DNA of 64,000 bases from Pseudofrankia sp. DC12 (GCF_000966285.1 NZ_KQ031391.1:6634430-6698429), one strand, 5' to 3'; shown: positions 9,512 through 19,284, numbered from the stretch's first letter. The notes: generated by a model from the letters alone, not told the origin. Translations and numbers: made by a program.

Positions 9512-10363
9512 GTGATCGAGTTCTCCGGGGTCGGGCAGCTCCGGTCGCCGGTCGTGGTCGCCGCCTTTGAGGGGTGGAACGACGCGGCCGACGCAAGCTC
9601 CGCGGCGGTGGAGCATCTGGAGACGATCTACGGCGCCCGGGTGATCGGCGCCATCGACCCGGACGACTACTACGACTTCCAGGTCAACCGCCCGACGGTG
9701 AGTGGCGTCGAGGGCGTGGCCCGGAAGATCTCGTGGCCGACGACGCGGCTGTCGGTCGCCCGCCCGCCGAAGTCGGACACCGACCTGGTGCTCATCCGCG
9801 GCCTGGAGCCGAACATGCGGTGGCGCGGCTTCACCGACGAGCTGATCGAGGCGGTGCACGCGCTCGGTGCCGACATGGTCGTCACCCTCGGGGCGCTGCT
9901 GGCGGACTCGCCGCACACCCGGCCGGTGCCGATCAGCGGCACCGCCGGCGACCCGGCGACCGCGGCCCGCCTCGGCCTGGAGGCGTCCCGGTACGAAGGC
10001 CCAACTGGCATCGTCGGCGTGTTCTCGGACGCCTGCGCCCGCGCGGAGCTCGCGAGCGTGTCCTTCTGGGCGGCCGTCCCGCACTACGTGGCGAACCCGC
10101 CGTGCCCGAAGGCGACGCTCGCGTTGCTGCGCCGGGTCGAGGACCTGCTCGACCTGGAGATCCCGCTCGGGGACCTGCCCGAGCGCGCCCGCCAGTGGGA
10201 GCGGCAGGTCGACGAGCTGGCCGCCGGCGACAGCGAGGTTGCCGAGTACGTCCGCTCGCTGGAGTCCCGCGAGCCGGAGACCGCGCTGCCCGAGGCCTCC
10301 GGCGACGCGATCGCCCGCGAGTTCGAGCGCTACCTGCGCCGCCGAGGCTCCGCCGGCAGCTAA
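9512..10363 (+). CDS. PAC2-family protein
   Basis: 283-residue protein of the PAC2 family (related to eukaryotic proteasome assembly chaperone 2 and archaeal PbaB), widespread in actinobacteria. It begins MIEFSGVGQLRSPVVVAAFEGWNDA, from which VAAFEGWNDA is a strong family marker. Also seen are the ITWPTTR-like SWPTTRLSVA, LIRGLEPNMRWRGF, and the central ALLADSPHTRPVPISGTA. A Shine-Dalgarno sequence (GGGAGGTGG) sits before the GTG start. It lies about 10 kb from the proteasome genes here, and a role in proteasome assembly has not been shown in bacteria, so the functional link is only suggestive. Confidence 0.85.
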   Translation: MIEFSGVGQLRSPVVVAAFEGWNDAADASSAAVEHLETIYGARVIGAIDPDDYYDFQVNRPTVSGVEGVARKISWPTTRLSVARPPKSDTDLVLIRGLEPNMRWRGFTDELIEAVHALGADMVVTLGALLADSPHTRPVPISGTAGDPATAARLGLEASRYEGPTGIVGVFSDACARAELASVSFWAAVPHYVANPPCPKATLALLRRVEDLLDLEIPLGDLPERARQWERQVDELAAGDSEVAEYVRSLESREPETALPEASGDAIAREFERYLRRRGSAGS

Positions 10364-10691
10364 GGCAGTCGGCCGGAACCGGGCGCTGAGCGCCCTGCGG
10401 CCGACTTGCCTGCTTCGGGCGCTGGGCGCCCTCGCTCACGCTGTAGCGGGGCCGGCGTGAAGGATTTGGGCCGGCCCGATCCAGGGCCGGTAGCTTGGTC
10501 GCGTCTCGCGTCTCGCGTCTCGCGTAGCCGGAACCGGTCGCCGATGCTCCGCCACCCGGCCAAGGTGCCGGCCCCCGGACAGCGCGGCCCCTCGGGTTTC
10601 CCGGCTGACGGGCATCAGGCGTTTGGCGGGCGCTCAGCGCCCGGCCGGCCGTCGGTCGGCGGGCGCTTCGCGCCCGTTCCGGCCGACGGCC
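10364..10691. repeat. Convergent intergenic region with four GGGCGC...GCGCCC palindromes
   Basis: 328 bases between converging genes. It contains four 15-bp palindromes: 10381-10395 (GGGCGCTGAGCGCCC), 10417-10431, 10628-10642 and 10661-10675, the last with a TTC centre. Between them, at about 10500-10524, the heptamer TCTCGCG occurs three times in tandem. The first palindrome follows the PAC2 stop closely and the last precedes the ABC permease stop, so they may act as bidirectional terminators or REP-like elements. No gene is seen. Confidence 0.7.
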
Positions 10692-13241
10692 TCAAGCGGT
10701 GGAGATGGCGCGTAGGACGTTCATCCGGGCGGCCCGCAGAGCGGGAGCGAGCGCGGCGATGACGCCCAGGACGCCGCCGAGGATCAGGACGCCGACGATT
10801 GTCGTCACCGGGTAGGCGAACGTCGTGATGCCCTGGCTCTTCAGCGCGGAGACGAGGGCCCAGCCGAGGAAGCTGCCGACGCCGACGCCGAGCGTCGCCC
10901 CGAACAGCGCGATCACCACCGACTCCAGCACGATGACCAGCCACATCTGGCCGCGGCGCAGCCCGACCGCGCGCAGCAGCCCGATCTCCCTGGTCCGCTC
11001 GATCACCGAGAGGGCCAGCGTGTTCACGATGCCGAACAGCGCGATCACCACGGCCAGGGCCAGCAGCACGTAGACCAGGCCGATGAGCTGGTCGACGGTC
11101 TTCTCCTGCTCGGCGACGAACCCGCTCTGGTCGGTCAGTGTCAGGTGGAACGGCTTGACCACCTTCTGCAGTGCCGCGAAGACCGCCGCCGGGTCGGCTC
11201 CGGGCATCCGTTTGACGAGCACCATCGAGTCCGCGGTGTTCGAGGTGTGCTTGGCCCACTCCGTGGTCGACACCAGGTACTTCACCAGCGTGCTGCCGGT
11301 GAAGGTGCCCGCGAGGGTCAGCGTCGTCGCTCCCGTCGTCCCGAACGTGACGTGCACTGGCTGGCCGACGCTCAGATGCAGGCTGCTCGCCTCGGTGGCG
11401 TCCATCGCGATCTGTCCCTCGCCGACGGTGACCTGCCCGGCGGTCGTCTTCAGCGCGAACACCGACGTGACGGCCACCGGGTCCGCGGCCAGTACGTCCG
11501 CCTGGCCTTTGAGCCCCTCGATCGAGACCTGGCCGCCGTGGATCGGCACGACCCCGCTCTTCGCGACCCCGTTCACGCCGGCGACCGTCTGGGCGACCGA
11601 GTCACTGAAACCGTTGGGGTCTGTGGAAGTGATGAAGTAGTCGGCCCGCAGGCTGCCCGAGACGGTGTCGTGCACCGATTCCTTGATCGACTGGCCGAAG
11701 ATCGCGAAGGCGCTGACCAGTGCCAGGCCGATCATCAGCGCGGACGCGGTCGCCGAGGTGCGGCGCGGGTTGCGCATCGCGTTCTGCAGGCCGATCCGGC
11801 CGGGCACCCCGAACAGCCCCGGCAGCGCCGCCCCGATCAGCCGGGTCGCCGGCCGGGCCAGCACCGGCGAGAGCGCCGCGACCCCCAGGAAGATCGCCGC
11901 CGCGCCGGCGCCGACCAGACCGGCCCCGCCCGACCTTGACAGGCCGTAGACGACCATGGCCGCGCCCAGCGCGGCGCCCGCCGTCCCCGCGGCGGCCCGG
12001 GTGCGCAGCGACCGGGCCGGGATCGTGTACGTGTCCCGCAGCGCCGCGATCGGCGGCACTGTCGCCGCCTTGTACGCCGGGACGACGGCCGCCGCCGACG
12101 TGACCAGCACCCCGACGGCGTAGGCGACGACCGCCGTGCGGGCCCGGAACACCGTCCCGCCCGGCGGCAGCAGGATGCCGAACGCCGCCATCGCCGCGTG
12201 CAGCAGGTGCGCGAGCGACACCCCGGCGACCAGGCCGATCGTCGAGCCGACGACCCCCACCAACGCGGCCTCGACCTGCACCGACACCCGCACCTGGCGG
12301 CGGCTCGCGCCGAGCGCCCGCAGCAGCGCCAGCTCCCGGACCCGCTGGGCGACCAGCATCGTGAAGGTGTTGAAGATGATGAACGCGCCGACGAACAGTG
12401 AGATCCCCGCGAAGATCAGCAACATGGTCGACAGGAACGACAGCCCCTGCTTCACCGTGTCGGCGTGCTCCGAAGCGAGCTGCGTGCCGGTGACCGCCTC
12501 GTAGCCCTTCGGCAGCGCCCCCGAAGCCGTGACCTGTGCGGCCAGCTCCTGCTCGGTCACCCCCGGCTTCGCCGCGAGGTAGATCGCGGTGAACGTGTTC
12601 GGCAGCGTCATCAGCCGCTGCGCGTCGGGCGTCCAGAACGCAGTGACCATCGCGCCGGCAGGGCTGTCCTGCCCACCGATGCGAAAGGTGCCGACCAGAG
12701 TGAACCGCTCGTTCGGGTTCAGCTTCCCCGCCGTCGCCAGCACCAGGAGGTGGTCGCCGATCCGCAGCCGCTCCCGGTCGGCGGTGCCCTTGTCGACGGC
12801 GATCTCGTCGGTCGCCTTCGGCGCCCGGCCGGTGGCGATCCGCTCCACCGAGGTCGGCCGGTCACCGGTCCAGTTGATCCCGTCCGCGGACGCCGTGCCG
12901 TTCTTGATCACGTCACCGCTCGGGCCGACCAGCCTGGCGGGCCCCCTGACCTGGCCGACGGCGTCGGCGACGCCAGCGACCTTCGTCTTCAGATCGGTCT
13001 CCAACGACGCCGGTAGCAGCGCCCGTTCCGCCGTGTCGCCGGTCGCGACGTGGTTGACCCCGCGGACGGCGACGGCGACGTTCTTGGTCTGGTCGGCGAA
13101 CGACGAGTTGAACGTGGCGTTGAGAGTGTCCGTGAGGACCAGCGTGCCGGCGACGAAGCTGACGCCCAGCACGACGGCCAGCGCGGACAGCAGCAGCCGC
13201 AGCTTGCGCGCGAACAGGCTGCGCAGCGTGGCGCGCAGCAT
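10692..13241 (-). CDS. ABC transporter permease, FtsX/MacB type
   Basis: 849-residue inner-membrane component of an ABC system of the MacB/LolCE mechanotransmission type. One N-terminal helix (LRLLLSALAVVLGVSFVAG) is followed by a large extracytoplasmic domain (about residues 40-250), then an FtsX-type block of three helices including FILF-like FIIFNTFTMLVAQR and the coupling motif RVRELALLRALGASRRQV. A second extracytoplasmic domain and a second FtsX block (NTLALSVIERTREIGLLRAVGLRRGQM) complete a duplicated layout. Its start lies four bases downstream of the ATPase stop, so the two form one operon. Such pairs export lipids, lipoproteins or peptides, or act on cell-wall hydrolases; the substrate here is unknown. 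Confidence 0.88.
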   Translation of the reverse strand: MLRATLRSLFARKLRLLLSALAVVLGVSFVAGTLVLTDTLNATFNSSFADQTKNVAVAVRGVNHVATGDTAERALLPASLETDLKTKVAGVADAVGQVRGPARLVGPSGDVIKNGTASADGINWTGDRPTSVERIATGRAPKATDEIAVDKGTADRERLRIGDHLLVLATAGKLNPNERFTLVGTFRIGGQDSPAGAMVTAFWTPDAQRLMTLPNTFTAIYLAAKPGVTEQELAAQVTASGALPKGYEAVTGTQLASEHADTVKQGLSFLSTMLLIFAGISLFVGAFIIFNTFTMLVAQRVRELALLRALGASRRQVRVSVQVEAALVGVVGSTIGLVAGVSLAHLLHAAMAAFGILLPPGGTVFRARTAVVAYAVGVLVTSAAAVVPAYKAATVPPIAALRDTYTIPARSLRTRAAAGTAGAALGAAMVVYGLSRSGGAGLVGAGAAAIFLGVAALSPVLARPATRLIGAALPGLFGVPGRIGLQNAMRNPRRTSATASALMIGLALVSAFAIFGQSIKESVHDTVSGSLRADYFITSTDPNGFSDSVAQTVAGVNGVAKSGVVPIHGGQVSIEGLKGQADVLAADPVAVTSVFALKTTAGQVTVGEGQIAMDATEASSLHLSVGQPVHVTFGTTGATTLTLAGTFTGSTLVKYLVSTTEWAKHTSNTADSMVLVKRMPGADPAAVFAALQKVVKPFHLTLTDQSGFVAEQEKTVDQLIGLVYVLLALAVVIALFGIVNTLALSVIERTREIGLLRAVGLRRGQMWLVIVLESVVIALFGATLGVGVGSFLGWALVSALKSQGITTFAYPVTTIVGVLILGGVLGVIAALAPALRAARMNVLRAISTA

Positions 13242-13244
13242 CGC

Positions 13245-14975
13245 CTACCTCCAGCGGCCGGTCGGGTAGCCGCCGGCCTCATAGTCGCCGTCGGGCTCGT
13301 CGTCGCGCCACCCGGCGTCCTCGCGGCCCCGCCGCGGGCCGCCCCGGCCGTTCGGGGTGTCGTAGCCGCCGGGCTGGTGGTAGCCGTTCGGGTGGTCGTA
13401 GCCACCGGTGACCTCGACCGCCGGGCCGTACCGGTCCGGCTCGCCGCCGTAGCCACCGGTCGGGTAGCCCCCAGCGGCGGGCTCGTCGGCGTAGCCGCCC
13501 TCGGCGTACCCGCCTTCGGGGCCGTAGCCGTCGTCGGCGTAGCGGCCGTCGCCGGCCGGGCCGTAGCCGTCGGCGCCGCGTGGGTAGCCGCCGCGCCGGC
13601 CGCCGGCGTCGTCGCGCGCGGGCGGGTAGCCGTCGGCGCCGGCCGGGTACTCACCGGTGTCCTGGGCCGAAGGGTAGGGAGCGACCGGCGTGGCCGTGGG
13701 CTGGGCGCGCCGCGCCGCCGTACCGCCCGTGGTACCGCGCCGGGCCGCCGCGCCGCCGGTGGCGCCCCGGCGCGGTTCCGCCCCGCCGGTTTCGCGCCGC
13801 GGCGGGTAGCCGCCGGTGTCGCGGCGGCCCGGCGGGAGCTCGCTGGTCTCGTCCGCCGGGAACCCGCGGCCCGGCGCCGGACGCTGGCCGCGCGTGCCGC
13901 CGGTGTCGCGCCGGGCCGGCGTGCCCCGGCCACCGGCGGCGAGGTCGCCGTCGGGTCGGTAGGCGCCCCGGCCACCGGCCGGCTCGCCGCCCGTGGGGCG
14001 CCGGCGCGCGGGCTGGCCGCCCGTCGGTACCCGAGCCGCGCCCGGGCCGGTCGCGCGCCGCCCGCCCGGCCCGGTCGGCACCCGGCGCCGGGCGCCGTCC
14101 TCGTCGTCCCAGCCGGCGCGGTCCCGGCCCTGGTCACGCTCGGAGCCCCGCGGCGGCGGTGAGGTGGGCCGCCTGGCGCCGCGGCCACCGGCCGGCCGGT
14201 CCAGGTTCTTCATCCGGTCGAGCACCGCGTCCGCCGTCGGGCGCAGCATCGTGTCGACGATCCGCCCGTCCGCCAGGAAGATCACCTCGTCGGCGTAGGA
14301 GGCGGCCTTCGCGTCGTGGGTGACCATGACAACCGTCTGGCCGAGCTCGCGGACCGAGTCCTGCAGGAACGACAGCACCTCGGCGCCCGACGTGCTGTCC
14401 AGGTTGCCGGTCGGCTCGTCGCCGAAGATGATGTCCGGCCGGGTGATCAGCGCCCGGGCGCAGGCGACCCGCTGCTGCTGGCCGCCCGACAGCTCCGTCG
14501 GCCGGTGGTTCAGCCGCGGCGCGAGGCCGACCGCGTCGACGACGACCTTCATCCACTTCTTGTCCGCCCGCCGCCCGGCGATGTCCAGCGGCAGCGTGAT
14601 GTTCTCCGCGGCGGTCAGCGTCGGCAGCAGGTTGTACTGCTGGAAGATGAAGCCGATCCGGTCGCGGCGCAGCTGGGTGAGCTGCCGGTCGGACAGCCGC
14701 GAGAGGTCCACGTCACCGATGAGCACCCGGCCGCCGGAGATGGTGTCCAGCCCGGCCAGGCAGTGCATCAGCGTCGACTTGCCCGACCCGGACGGGCCCA
14801 TGATCGCGGTGAACCGCCCCCGCGGGAAGTCCAGGTCGATGCCGCGCAGCGCCGCGACCTCGGTGTCCCCGGCGCCGTACACCTTGGTGACCCGCTCGGC
14901 CCGCGCGGCGAGGCCGGACATACCCGAGCGGGGGTCGCCCCGGTCGTCGGCGGCTTGTCCGCGCATGGGGCTCAT
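13245..14975 (-). CDS. ABC transporter ATPase, LolD/MacB type, with long disordered tail
   Basis: 576 residues from the ATG at 14975, chosen because GGAAGG lies five bases upstream. The ATPase occupies about residues 20-260: Walker A GPSGSGKST, Q-loop FIFQQYNLLPTL, signature LSGGQQQRVA, Walker B IIFGDEPTGNLD and the H-loop MVTHD. The remaining ~310 residues are unusual for this family. An Arg/Gly/Thr/Pro-rich segment with repeats like RRDTGG and RRPTGG gives way to a Gly/Tyr/Pro-rich end with repeated GGYP/GYxxPNG units. The tail is likely disordered and could bind membrane or partners. It probably arose by expansion, since the core is complete without it. Confidence 0.88.
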   Translation of the reverse strand: MSPMRGQAADDRGDPRSGMSGLAARAERVTKVYGAGDTEVAALRGIDLDFPRGRFTAIMGPSGSGKSTLMHCLAGLDTISGGRVLIGDVDLSRLSDRQLTQLRRDRIGFIFQQYNLLPTLTAAENITLPLDIAGRRADKKWMKVVVDAVGLAPRLNHRPTELSGGQQQRVACARALITRPDIIFGDEPTGNLDSTSGAEVLSFLQDSVRELGQTVVMVTHDAKAASYADEVIFLADGRIVDTMLRPTADAVLDRMKNLDRPAGGRGARRPTSPPPRGSERDQGRDRAGWDDEDGARRRVPTGPGGRRATGPGAARVPTGGQPARRRPTGGEPAGGRGAYRPDGDLAAGGRGTPARRDTGGTRGQRPAPGRGFPADETSELPPGRRDTGGYPPRRETGGAEPRRGATGGAAARRGTTGGTAARRAQPTATPVAPYPSAQDTGEYPAGADGYPPARDDAGGRRGGYPRGADGYGPAGDGRYADDGYGPEGGYAEGGYADEPAAGGYPTGGYGGEPDRYGPAVEVTGGYDHPNGYHQPGGYDTPNGRGGPRRGREDAGWRDDEPDGDYEAGGYPTGRWR

Positions 14976-15498
14976 GGGCCTTCCCTTCCCACCGACTCGA
15001 GAACCGCCAGGCTGTCGGACGCGCTGCTCTCCCATTTGGTTGGCATGCGGATGCCGCGGATGCCGCCCCCCGCCACCCGGACGGTCACCGTGGGCGGCCT
15101 GCGCCGGTGCGACGGGACGTTGCCATATCTACGCATCGTGCCCGATTCCGCCGAAAGCCCCGCACCCGCCTGGCCGGTCAGCGCCGCGGCGGCCGGCGCC
15201 CGCCGGTCCGCGGGCCGCCCTCCGGCCGGGACGCGGCCCCACGGCTCTGGCCGGGCCGCGGCATCCTCGTGCCCCGGGCGCGCGGACCCGGTACGCGGCA
15301 ATCCGCATGATCCAGCACGGACCGGCGCAACGCCAGTGACGGCTGCGAAACTGACAGCACCGTGGTAGCCGTGGGTCACTGCCGATCACCGGACAGTTCT
15401 GACCACCAGGTCAAGGGCGTGCGACACCTACGTATCGTGCCTGACCGAACCAAAGGAGCAACTCGCCAGGCGCTGTGCGAATCCTCGTCGCCCTGCCG
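14976..15498. promoter_or_regulatory. Intergenic region upstream of the ABC operon with a repeated 17-mer
   Basis: 523 bases between the end of the RecB-like gene and the start of the ABC operon, both on the minus strand. It should contain the ABC promoter. A near-identical motif, CTACGYATCGTGCCYGA, occurs twice in the same orientation, near 15129-15145 and 15429-15445, about 300 bases apart. No gene is evident; short frames here look incidental. Confidence 0.5.
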
Positions 15499-16611
15499 TC
15501 AGCCGGCGGCCTCGCAGACGGCCGGGTCGGCGTCGTCGATGAGCGGGCCGGCCGCCCCCGCCGGGGTCGGCAGCGGCGGCGGCGTGCCGCCGAACGCCGG
15601 GCAGCGCGACTGGTGGTCGCACCAGCCGCACAGCTTGCTCGGGGTCGCCCGCCAGTCTCCGGTGCGGTGCGCCCGGTCGATCGCGGCCCACAGCGCCTGG
15701 ACCCGCCGCTCGGTCGCCAGCAGGTCCGACTCGTCGGGAGTGACCCGCAGCCAGGTCCGGTCCCCGAGGTAGTACAGCCGCAGCTCGCGTGGTACGACGC
15801 CCCGGATCCGCCACAGCAGCAGCGCGTAGAAGCGCATCTGGAACAGCGCGGTCCCCTCGAACGCCGGACCGGGGGAGCGCCCCGTCTTGTAGTCGACGAC
15901 CCGCAGCGCCAGGCCGTCCGGCGTCGTCGCCTCGTCCAGCCGGTCGACATAGCCCCGCAGCCGCAGCCCCGAGGCGAGCACATGCTCGACGTAGAGCTCC
16001 CGGGCCGCCGGCGCCAGCCGGCGCGGGTCCTCCAACGCGAAGTAGCCGGCCAGCAGCTCCCGGGCTGAGGCCAGCCACTCCTGCAGCGCTTCGCCGTCGG
16101 CGAACATCCCGGCCAGCTCGGGCTCGCGGGCCAGCAGGCCCGCCCAGGCCGCCGGGAGCAGCTCCGCCGCGGCCGCCGGCGTCCGGCTGGCCGGCGGCAG
16201 GTCGAACAGCCGCTCCAGCACCGCGTGCACCATCGTCCCCCGGGCCGCGGCCGGGCTCGGCGGCTCCGGCAGCCGGTCCACCACCCGGAACCGGTACTTC
16301 AGCGGGCAGCTGACGAAGTCGGCCGCCCGGGACGGCGACAGCGACCCGACGTACCGCTGGCCCGCCGCCGCGTCACCCACGACGGCGGAGGCGCCACCGC
16401 CGGGAACCTCGCCCGCGGGCGAGGTTCCGTGGCCGGTTTCACCGGACCGCGGCCGGGCCTCGGCCGGCGACCCCGGGCCCGCGCTGGCCTCGACGGCGGT
16501 GCTGGCCCCGGACCCGGCGCCGGCCTCAGGCGCGGTGCTGGCCTCAACGGCCGTGCTGGCCTCAACGGCCGTGCTGGCCTCAACTGCGAGGCCAGTGGCT
16601 GTGGTCGTCAT
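15499..16611 (-). CDS. RecB-family PD-(D/E)XK exonuclease with Fe-S cluster motif
   Basis: 370-residue nuclease from the ATG at 16611. The N-terminal ~90 residues are low complexity, with VEAST repeated. The nuclease core shows SPSRAADFVSCPLKYRF (first cluster Cys), GTMVHAVLERL (motif with His), RGYVDRLDE (catalytic Asp) and VVDYKTGRS (catalytic DYK). The C-terminal CGWCDHQSRCPAF gives the other three Cys of a 4Fe-4S cluster like that in AddB and Cas4. Synteny with the TrmI gene is known in mycobacteria (the Rv2118c/Rv2119 pair) and is largely kept here, although a site-2 protease gene lies between. DNA repair is likely, but not tied to a named pathway. Confidence 0.85.
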   Translation of the reverse strand: MTTTATGLAVEASTAVEASTAVEASTAPEAGAGSGASTAVEASAGPGSPAEARPRSGETGHGTSPAGEVPGGGASAVVGDAAAGQRYVGSLSPSRAADFVSCPLKYRFRVVDRLPEPPSPAAARGTMVHAVLERLFDLPPASRTPAAAAELLPAAWAGLLAREPELAGMFADGEALQEWLASARELLAGYFALEDPRRLAPAARELYVEHVLASGLRLRGYVDRLDEATTPDGLALRVVDYKTGRSPGPAFEGTALFQMRFYALLLWRIRGVVPRELRLYYLGDRTWLRVTPDESDLLATERRVQALWAAIDRAHRTGDWRATPSKLCGWCDHQSRCPAFGGTPPPLPTPAGAAGPLIDDADPAVCEAAG

Positions 16612-16724
16612 GACACGGACCCTAGGGGCCGGGTACGACAATCGGTGCCCCGGGGCCTGAGCGGATGCTAAGGATCCGCCGGAGCGATGGGACCGCATTC
16701 GAAACTGTCCGTAGCATCGAGGTC

Positions 16725-17882
16725 ATGGTTGACCAGTCGGACCCATCGGGCCCGAACACACCGGCGGCTCGTCCGCCGGGGCTGCGCATCGGGCGGGTCC
16801 GCGGCGTCCCGATCTACCTCTCGCCGCTCGCCCTCGTCTTCGGCGTCCTGATTGCCTCGCTGGCCCAGAACTGGCAGCGAAGCCGGCTGCCCGAGGCCAG
16901 CGACTCCCACATCCTGCTGCTCGCGGTGATCACCGCGGTCGGGTACATCGGCTCGATCGTCCTGCACGAGATCGGGCACGCGGTGACGGCCGAGCGGTTC
17001 GGGCTGCGGGTCCGCGCGGTCACCGTGCACGGCTTCGCCGGTTTCACCGAGCACGAGAAGGAGCCGCAGACCGCGAGCCGGCAGTTCGTCGTCTCCTTCT
17101 CGGGGCCGCTCGTCAACGGGCTGCTCGGTGGGCTGTGCTTCGCCGTCCTGCAGGGCGTCTCGACGCACACCTCGCTCGGCGCCGTGCTGTGGGACCTCGG
17201 CTGGCTGAACCTCGCCCTGTTCGTGCTCAATCTCGCGCCCGGCCTGCCGCTGGACGGTGGCGGGGTGCTCGCCGCCGCCGTCTGGGGGCTGACCCGCAAC
17301 CGCCTGCGCGGGCTGCGGGCCGGCGCCTACGGTGGCTTCGTCGTCGCCGCCGCGATCGTCGCCTACACGGTCTTGCGGCCGGCCAACAGCTTCAGCAACC
17401 TCTACATGCTGGCGCTGGCCGGGTTCGTCGGCTTCGGCGCCTACCAGTCGCTGCGCGCGGCCGACCTGCGGGAGAAGCTGCCGGAGCTGCGGGCCGGCCG
17501 GCTGATCCGCAAGACGCTGCCGGCGGAGAGCTCGGTACCGCTCGCCGAGGCGCTGCGGGCCGCCCAGCAGGCCGGCGCGACCGCCATCGCGGTCGTCGAC
17601 GCCAGCGGCAGCCCACGGATGATCATGAATGGGGCATCCGTCGACGCGCTGCCCGAGCACCGCCGGCCCTGGGTCGGGATCGCCGACGTCAGCCGGACCA
17701 TCGAACCCACGATGATCCTCGACGCCGACCTGGCCGGCGAGGAGCTGCTCGACCACGTCCGGCGCCACCAGGCTCCCGAGTACCTCGTCGTCCAGGACGG
17801 CCGTCCCGTCGGGGTGCTCGTCCTGGTCGACCTCGTCGCGCGCCTCAACCGCAACGCCGCGGCGCGGATGGCCCGCAAGTAG
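16725..17882 (+). CDS. Site-2 protease family membrane metalloprotease with CBS domains
   Basis: 385 residues from the ATG at 16725. It is an intramembrane zinc metalloprotease: HEIGH is at about residues 80-84, and the second zinc/active-site motif NLAPGLPLDGGG is near 169. Six or so hydrophobic segments make up the first ~245 residues. The C-terminal region (about 255-385) has two weak CBS-like units, including AIAVVDASGSPRMIM and YLVVQDGRPVGVLVLVDL, a layout like mycobacterial Rip3. It would cleave membrane-bound regulators such as anti-sigma factors; no partner is encoded beside it. It is divergent from the RecB-like gene across a 113-base promoter gap. Confidence 0.87.
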   Translation: MVDQSDPSGPNTPAARPPGLRIGRVRGVPIYLSPLALVFGVLIASLAQNWQRSRLPEASDSHILLLAVITAVGYIGSIVLHEIGHAVTAERFGLRVRAVTVHGFAGFTEHEKEPQTASRQFVVSFSGPLVNGLLGGLCFAVLQGVSTHTSLGAVLWDLGWLNLALFVLNLAPGLPLDGGGVLAAAVWGLTRNRLRGLRAGAYGGFVVAAAIVAYTVLRPANSFSNLYMLALAGFVGFGAYQSLRAADLREKLPELRAGRLIRKTLPAESSVPLAEALRAAQQAGATAIAVVDASGSPRMIMNGASVDALPEHRRPWVGIADVSRTIEPTMILDADLAGEELLDHVRRHQAPEYLVVQDGRPVGVLVLVDLVARLNRNAAARMARK

Positions 17883-18105
17883 CAGCGCCGCCCGCCGGCC
17901 GCGGCGCCAGGCCGAGGACTGTCGGGCCCCGCCTCGACGTCCCGCCGCGGCTCGCCCGCGGGCCGGCCCGCGGCGACGCCGGGGCGTCGCGAGCCGGTAA
18001 CCTGCCGGGACGGCGGACGCCCGAACTGTCGCGACCGTTCGCCCTTGTCCCGCACCGGCCGGCGGCCACCGGGACTCCCACCTGCCTGGAAGGACCCCGG
18101 AAAGC

Positions 18106-19188
18106 GTGACCCCCGACGAGACCGACCGCGCCCTCGACGAGCACCCGGAGGCGGAGGCCGCGTTCGCCACCCCGCCCGCGACGGGGGAGGCGGCGCGGCG
18201 GCGGGGGCCGTTCGCCAAGGGGGACCGCGTGCAGCTCACCGACCCCAAGGGCCGCAAGCACACCGTCCTGCTGGAGCCTGGCAAGCAGTTCCACACCCAC
18301 CGCGGCGCGCTCGCCCACGACGAGCTCATCGGCCAGCCCGAGGGCATCGTCGTCACCTCCACCGGGAAGACGCCGTACCTCGCGCTGCGCCCGCTGCTCG
18401 CCGACTTCGTCCTGGCGATGCCGCGCGGCGCCGCCGTCGTCTACCCCAAGGACGCGGCGATGATCGTCGGCTACGCCGACGTCTTCCCCGGCGCCCGCGT
18501 ACTGGAGGCCGGTGTCGGCTCCGGGGCGCTCGCCTGCTCGCTGCTGCGCGCCGTCGGCGAGCGCGGCCTGCTGGTCTCCTACGAACGCCGGGCCGACTTC
18601 GCCGCTGTCGCCCAGCGCAACATCGAGGCGTTCTTCGGCGCCCCGCATCCCGCGCACAGGCTGCACGTCGGCGACCTCGCCGAGGCGGCCGAGACCGACA
18701 TGGACCGGGTCGTGCTCGACATGCTCGCCCCGTGGGAGGTGCTGCCCACGGCGGCGGCGGCGCTGGTCCCCGGCGGCGTGCTGTGCGCCTACGTCGCCAC
18801 CGCGACCCAGCTGTCGCGGACCTGTGAGGCGCTGCGCGAGCACGGCGCGTTCGCCGAGCCACACGCCTTCGAGACGATGCTGCGCGACTGGCACCTCGAC
18901 GGCCTGGCGGTCCGGCCCGAGCACCGGATGGTCGGCCACACCGGGTTCCTCGTCACCGCCCGCCGGCTCGCCGACGGCGTCACCGCGCCTCCCCGGCGCC
19001 GGCGCCCCGCCAAGGGCGCCCACGGCGAGGCCGGCGCCGACACGCCGACCGCCGACGTCTCCGCGGTTGATGGTCCCGCGCCTGACCCGGCGGCGGTCGC
19101 CGTCGCCGATGCCGCCCCGGCCCCCGCTGTCGACCAGCCGGGCCCCGGGCCGTCGGATGGCGGCGGAACACCTGCCACGGCAGAGTAG
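18106..19188 (+). CDS. trmI: tRNA (adenine-58-N1)-methyltransferase TrmI
   Basis: S-adenosylmethionine-dependent enzyme that makes m1A58 in the tRNA T-loop. 360 residues from a GTG at 18106. The N-terminal small domain contains GDRVQLTDPKGRKHTVLLEPGKQFHTHRG; its core PKGRKHTVLLEPGKQFHTHR is highly typical. The SAM-binding glycine loop is LEAGVGSGALACSLL (about 132-146), and the catalytic-side motif is VVLDMLAPWEVL. The last ~75 residues are an Ala/Pro/Asp-rich tail absent from the mycobacterial enzyme. In other actinobacteria this gene is just upstream of the proteasome ATPase, as here. Confidence 0.92.
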   Translation: MTPDETDRALDEHPEAEAAFATPPATGEAARRRGPFAKGDRVQLTDPKGRKHTVLLEPGKQFHTHRGALAHDELIGQPEGIVVTSTGKTPYLALRPLLADFVLAMPRGAAVVYPKDAAMIVGYADVFPGARVLEAGVGSGALACSLLRAVGERGLLVSYERRADFAAVAQRNIEAFFGAPHPAHRLHVGDLAEAAETDMDRVVLDMLAPWEVLPTAAAALVPGGVLCAYVATATQLSRTCEALREHGAFAEPHAFETMLRDWHLDGLAVRPEHRMVGHTGFLVTARRLADGVTAPPRRRRPAKGAHGEAGADTPTADVSAVDGPAPDPAAVAVADAAPAPAVDQPGPGPSDGGGTPATAE

Positions 19189-19284
19189 AGACTCATGCCG
19201 GCCACCCCGACAGGCGGACGCCCCCTGCCCCGGGCAACTGGCCCGGGACGGACGGCGCCGGGCTGGGGCCGGTCGGCTGGCGGG

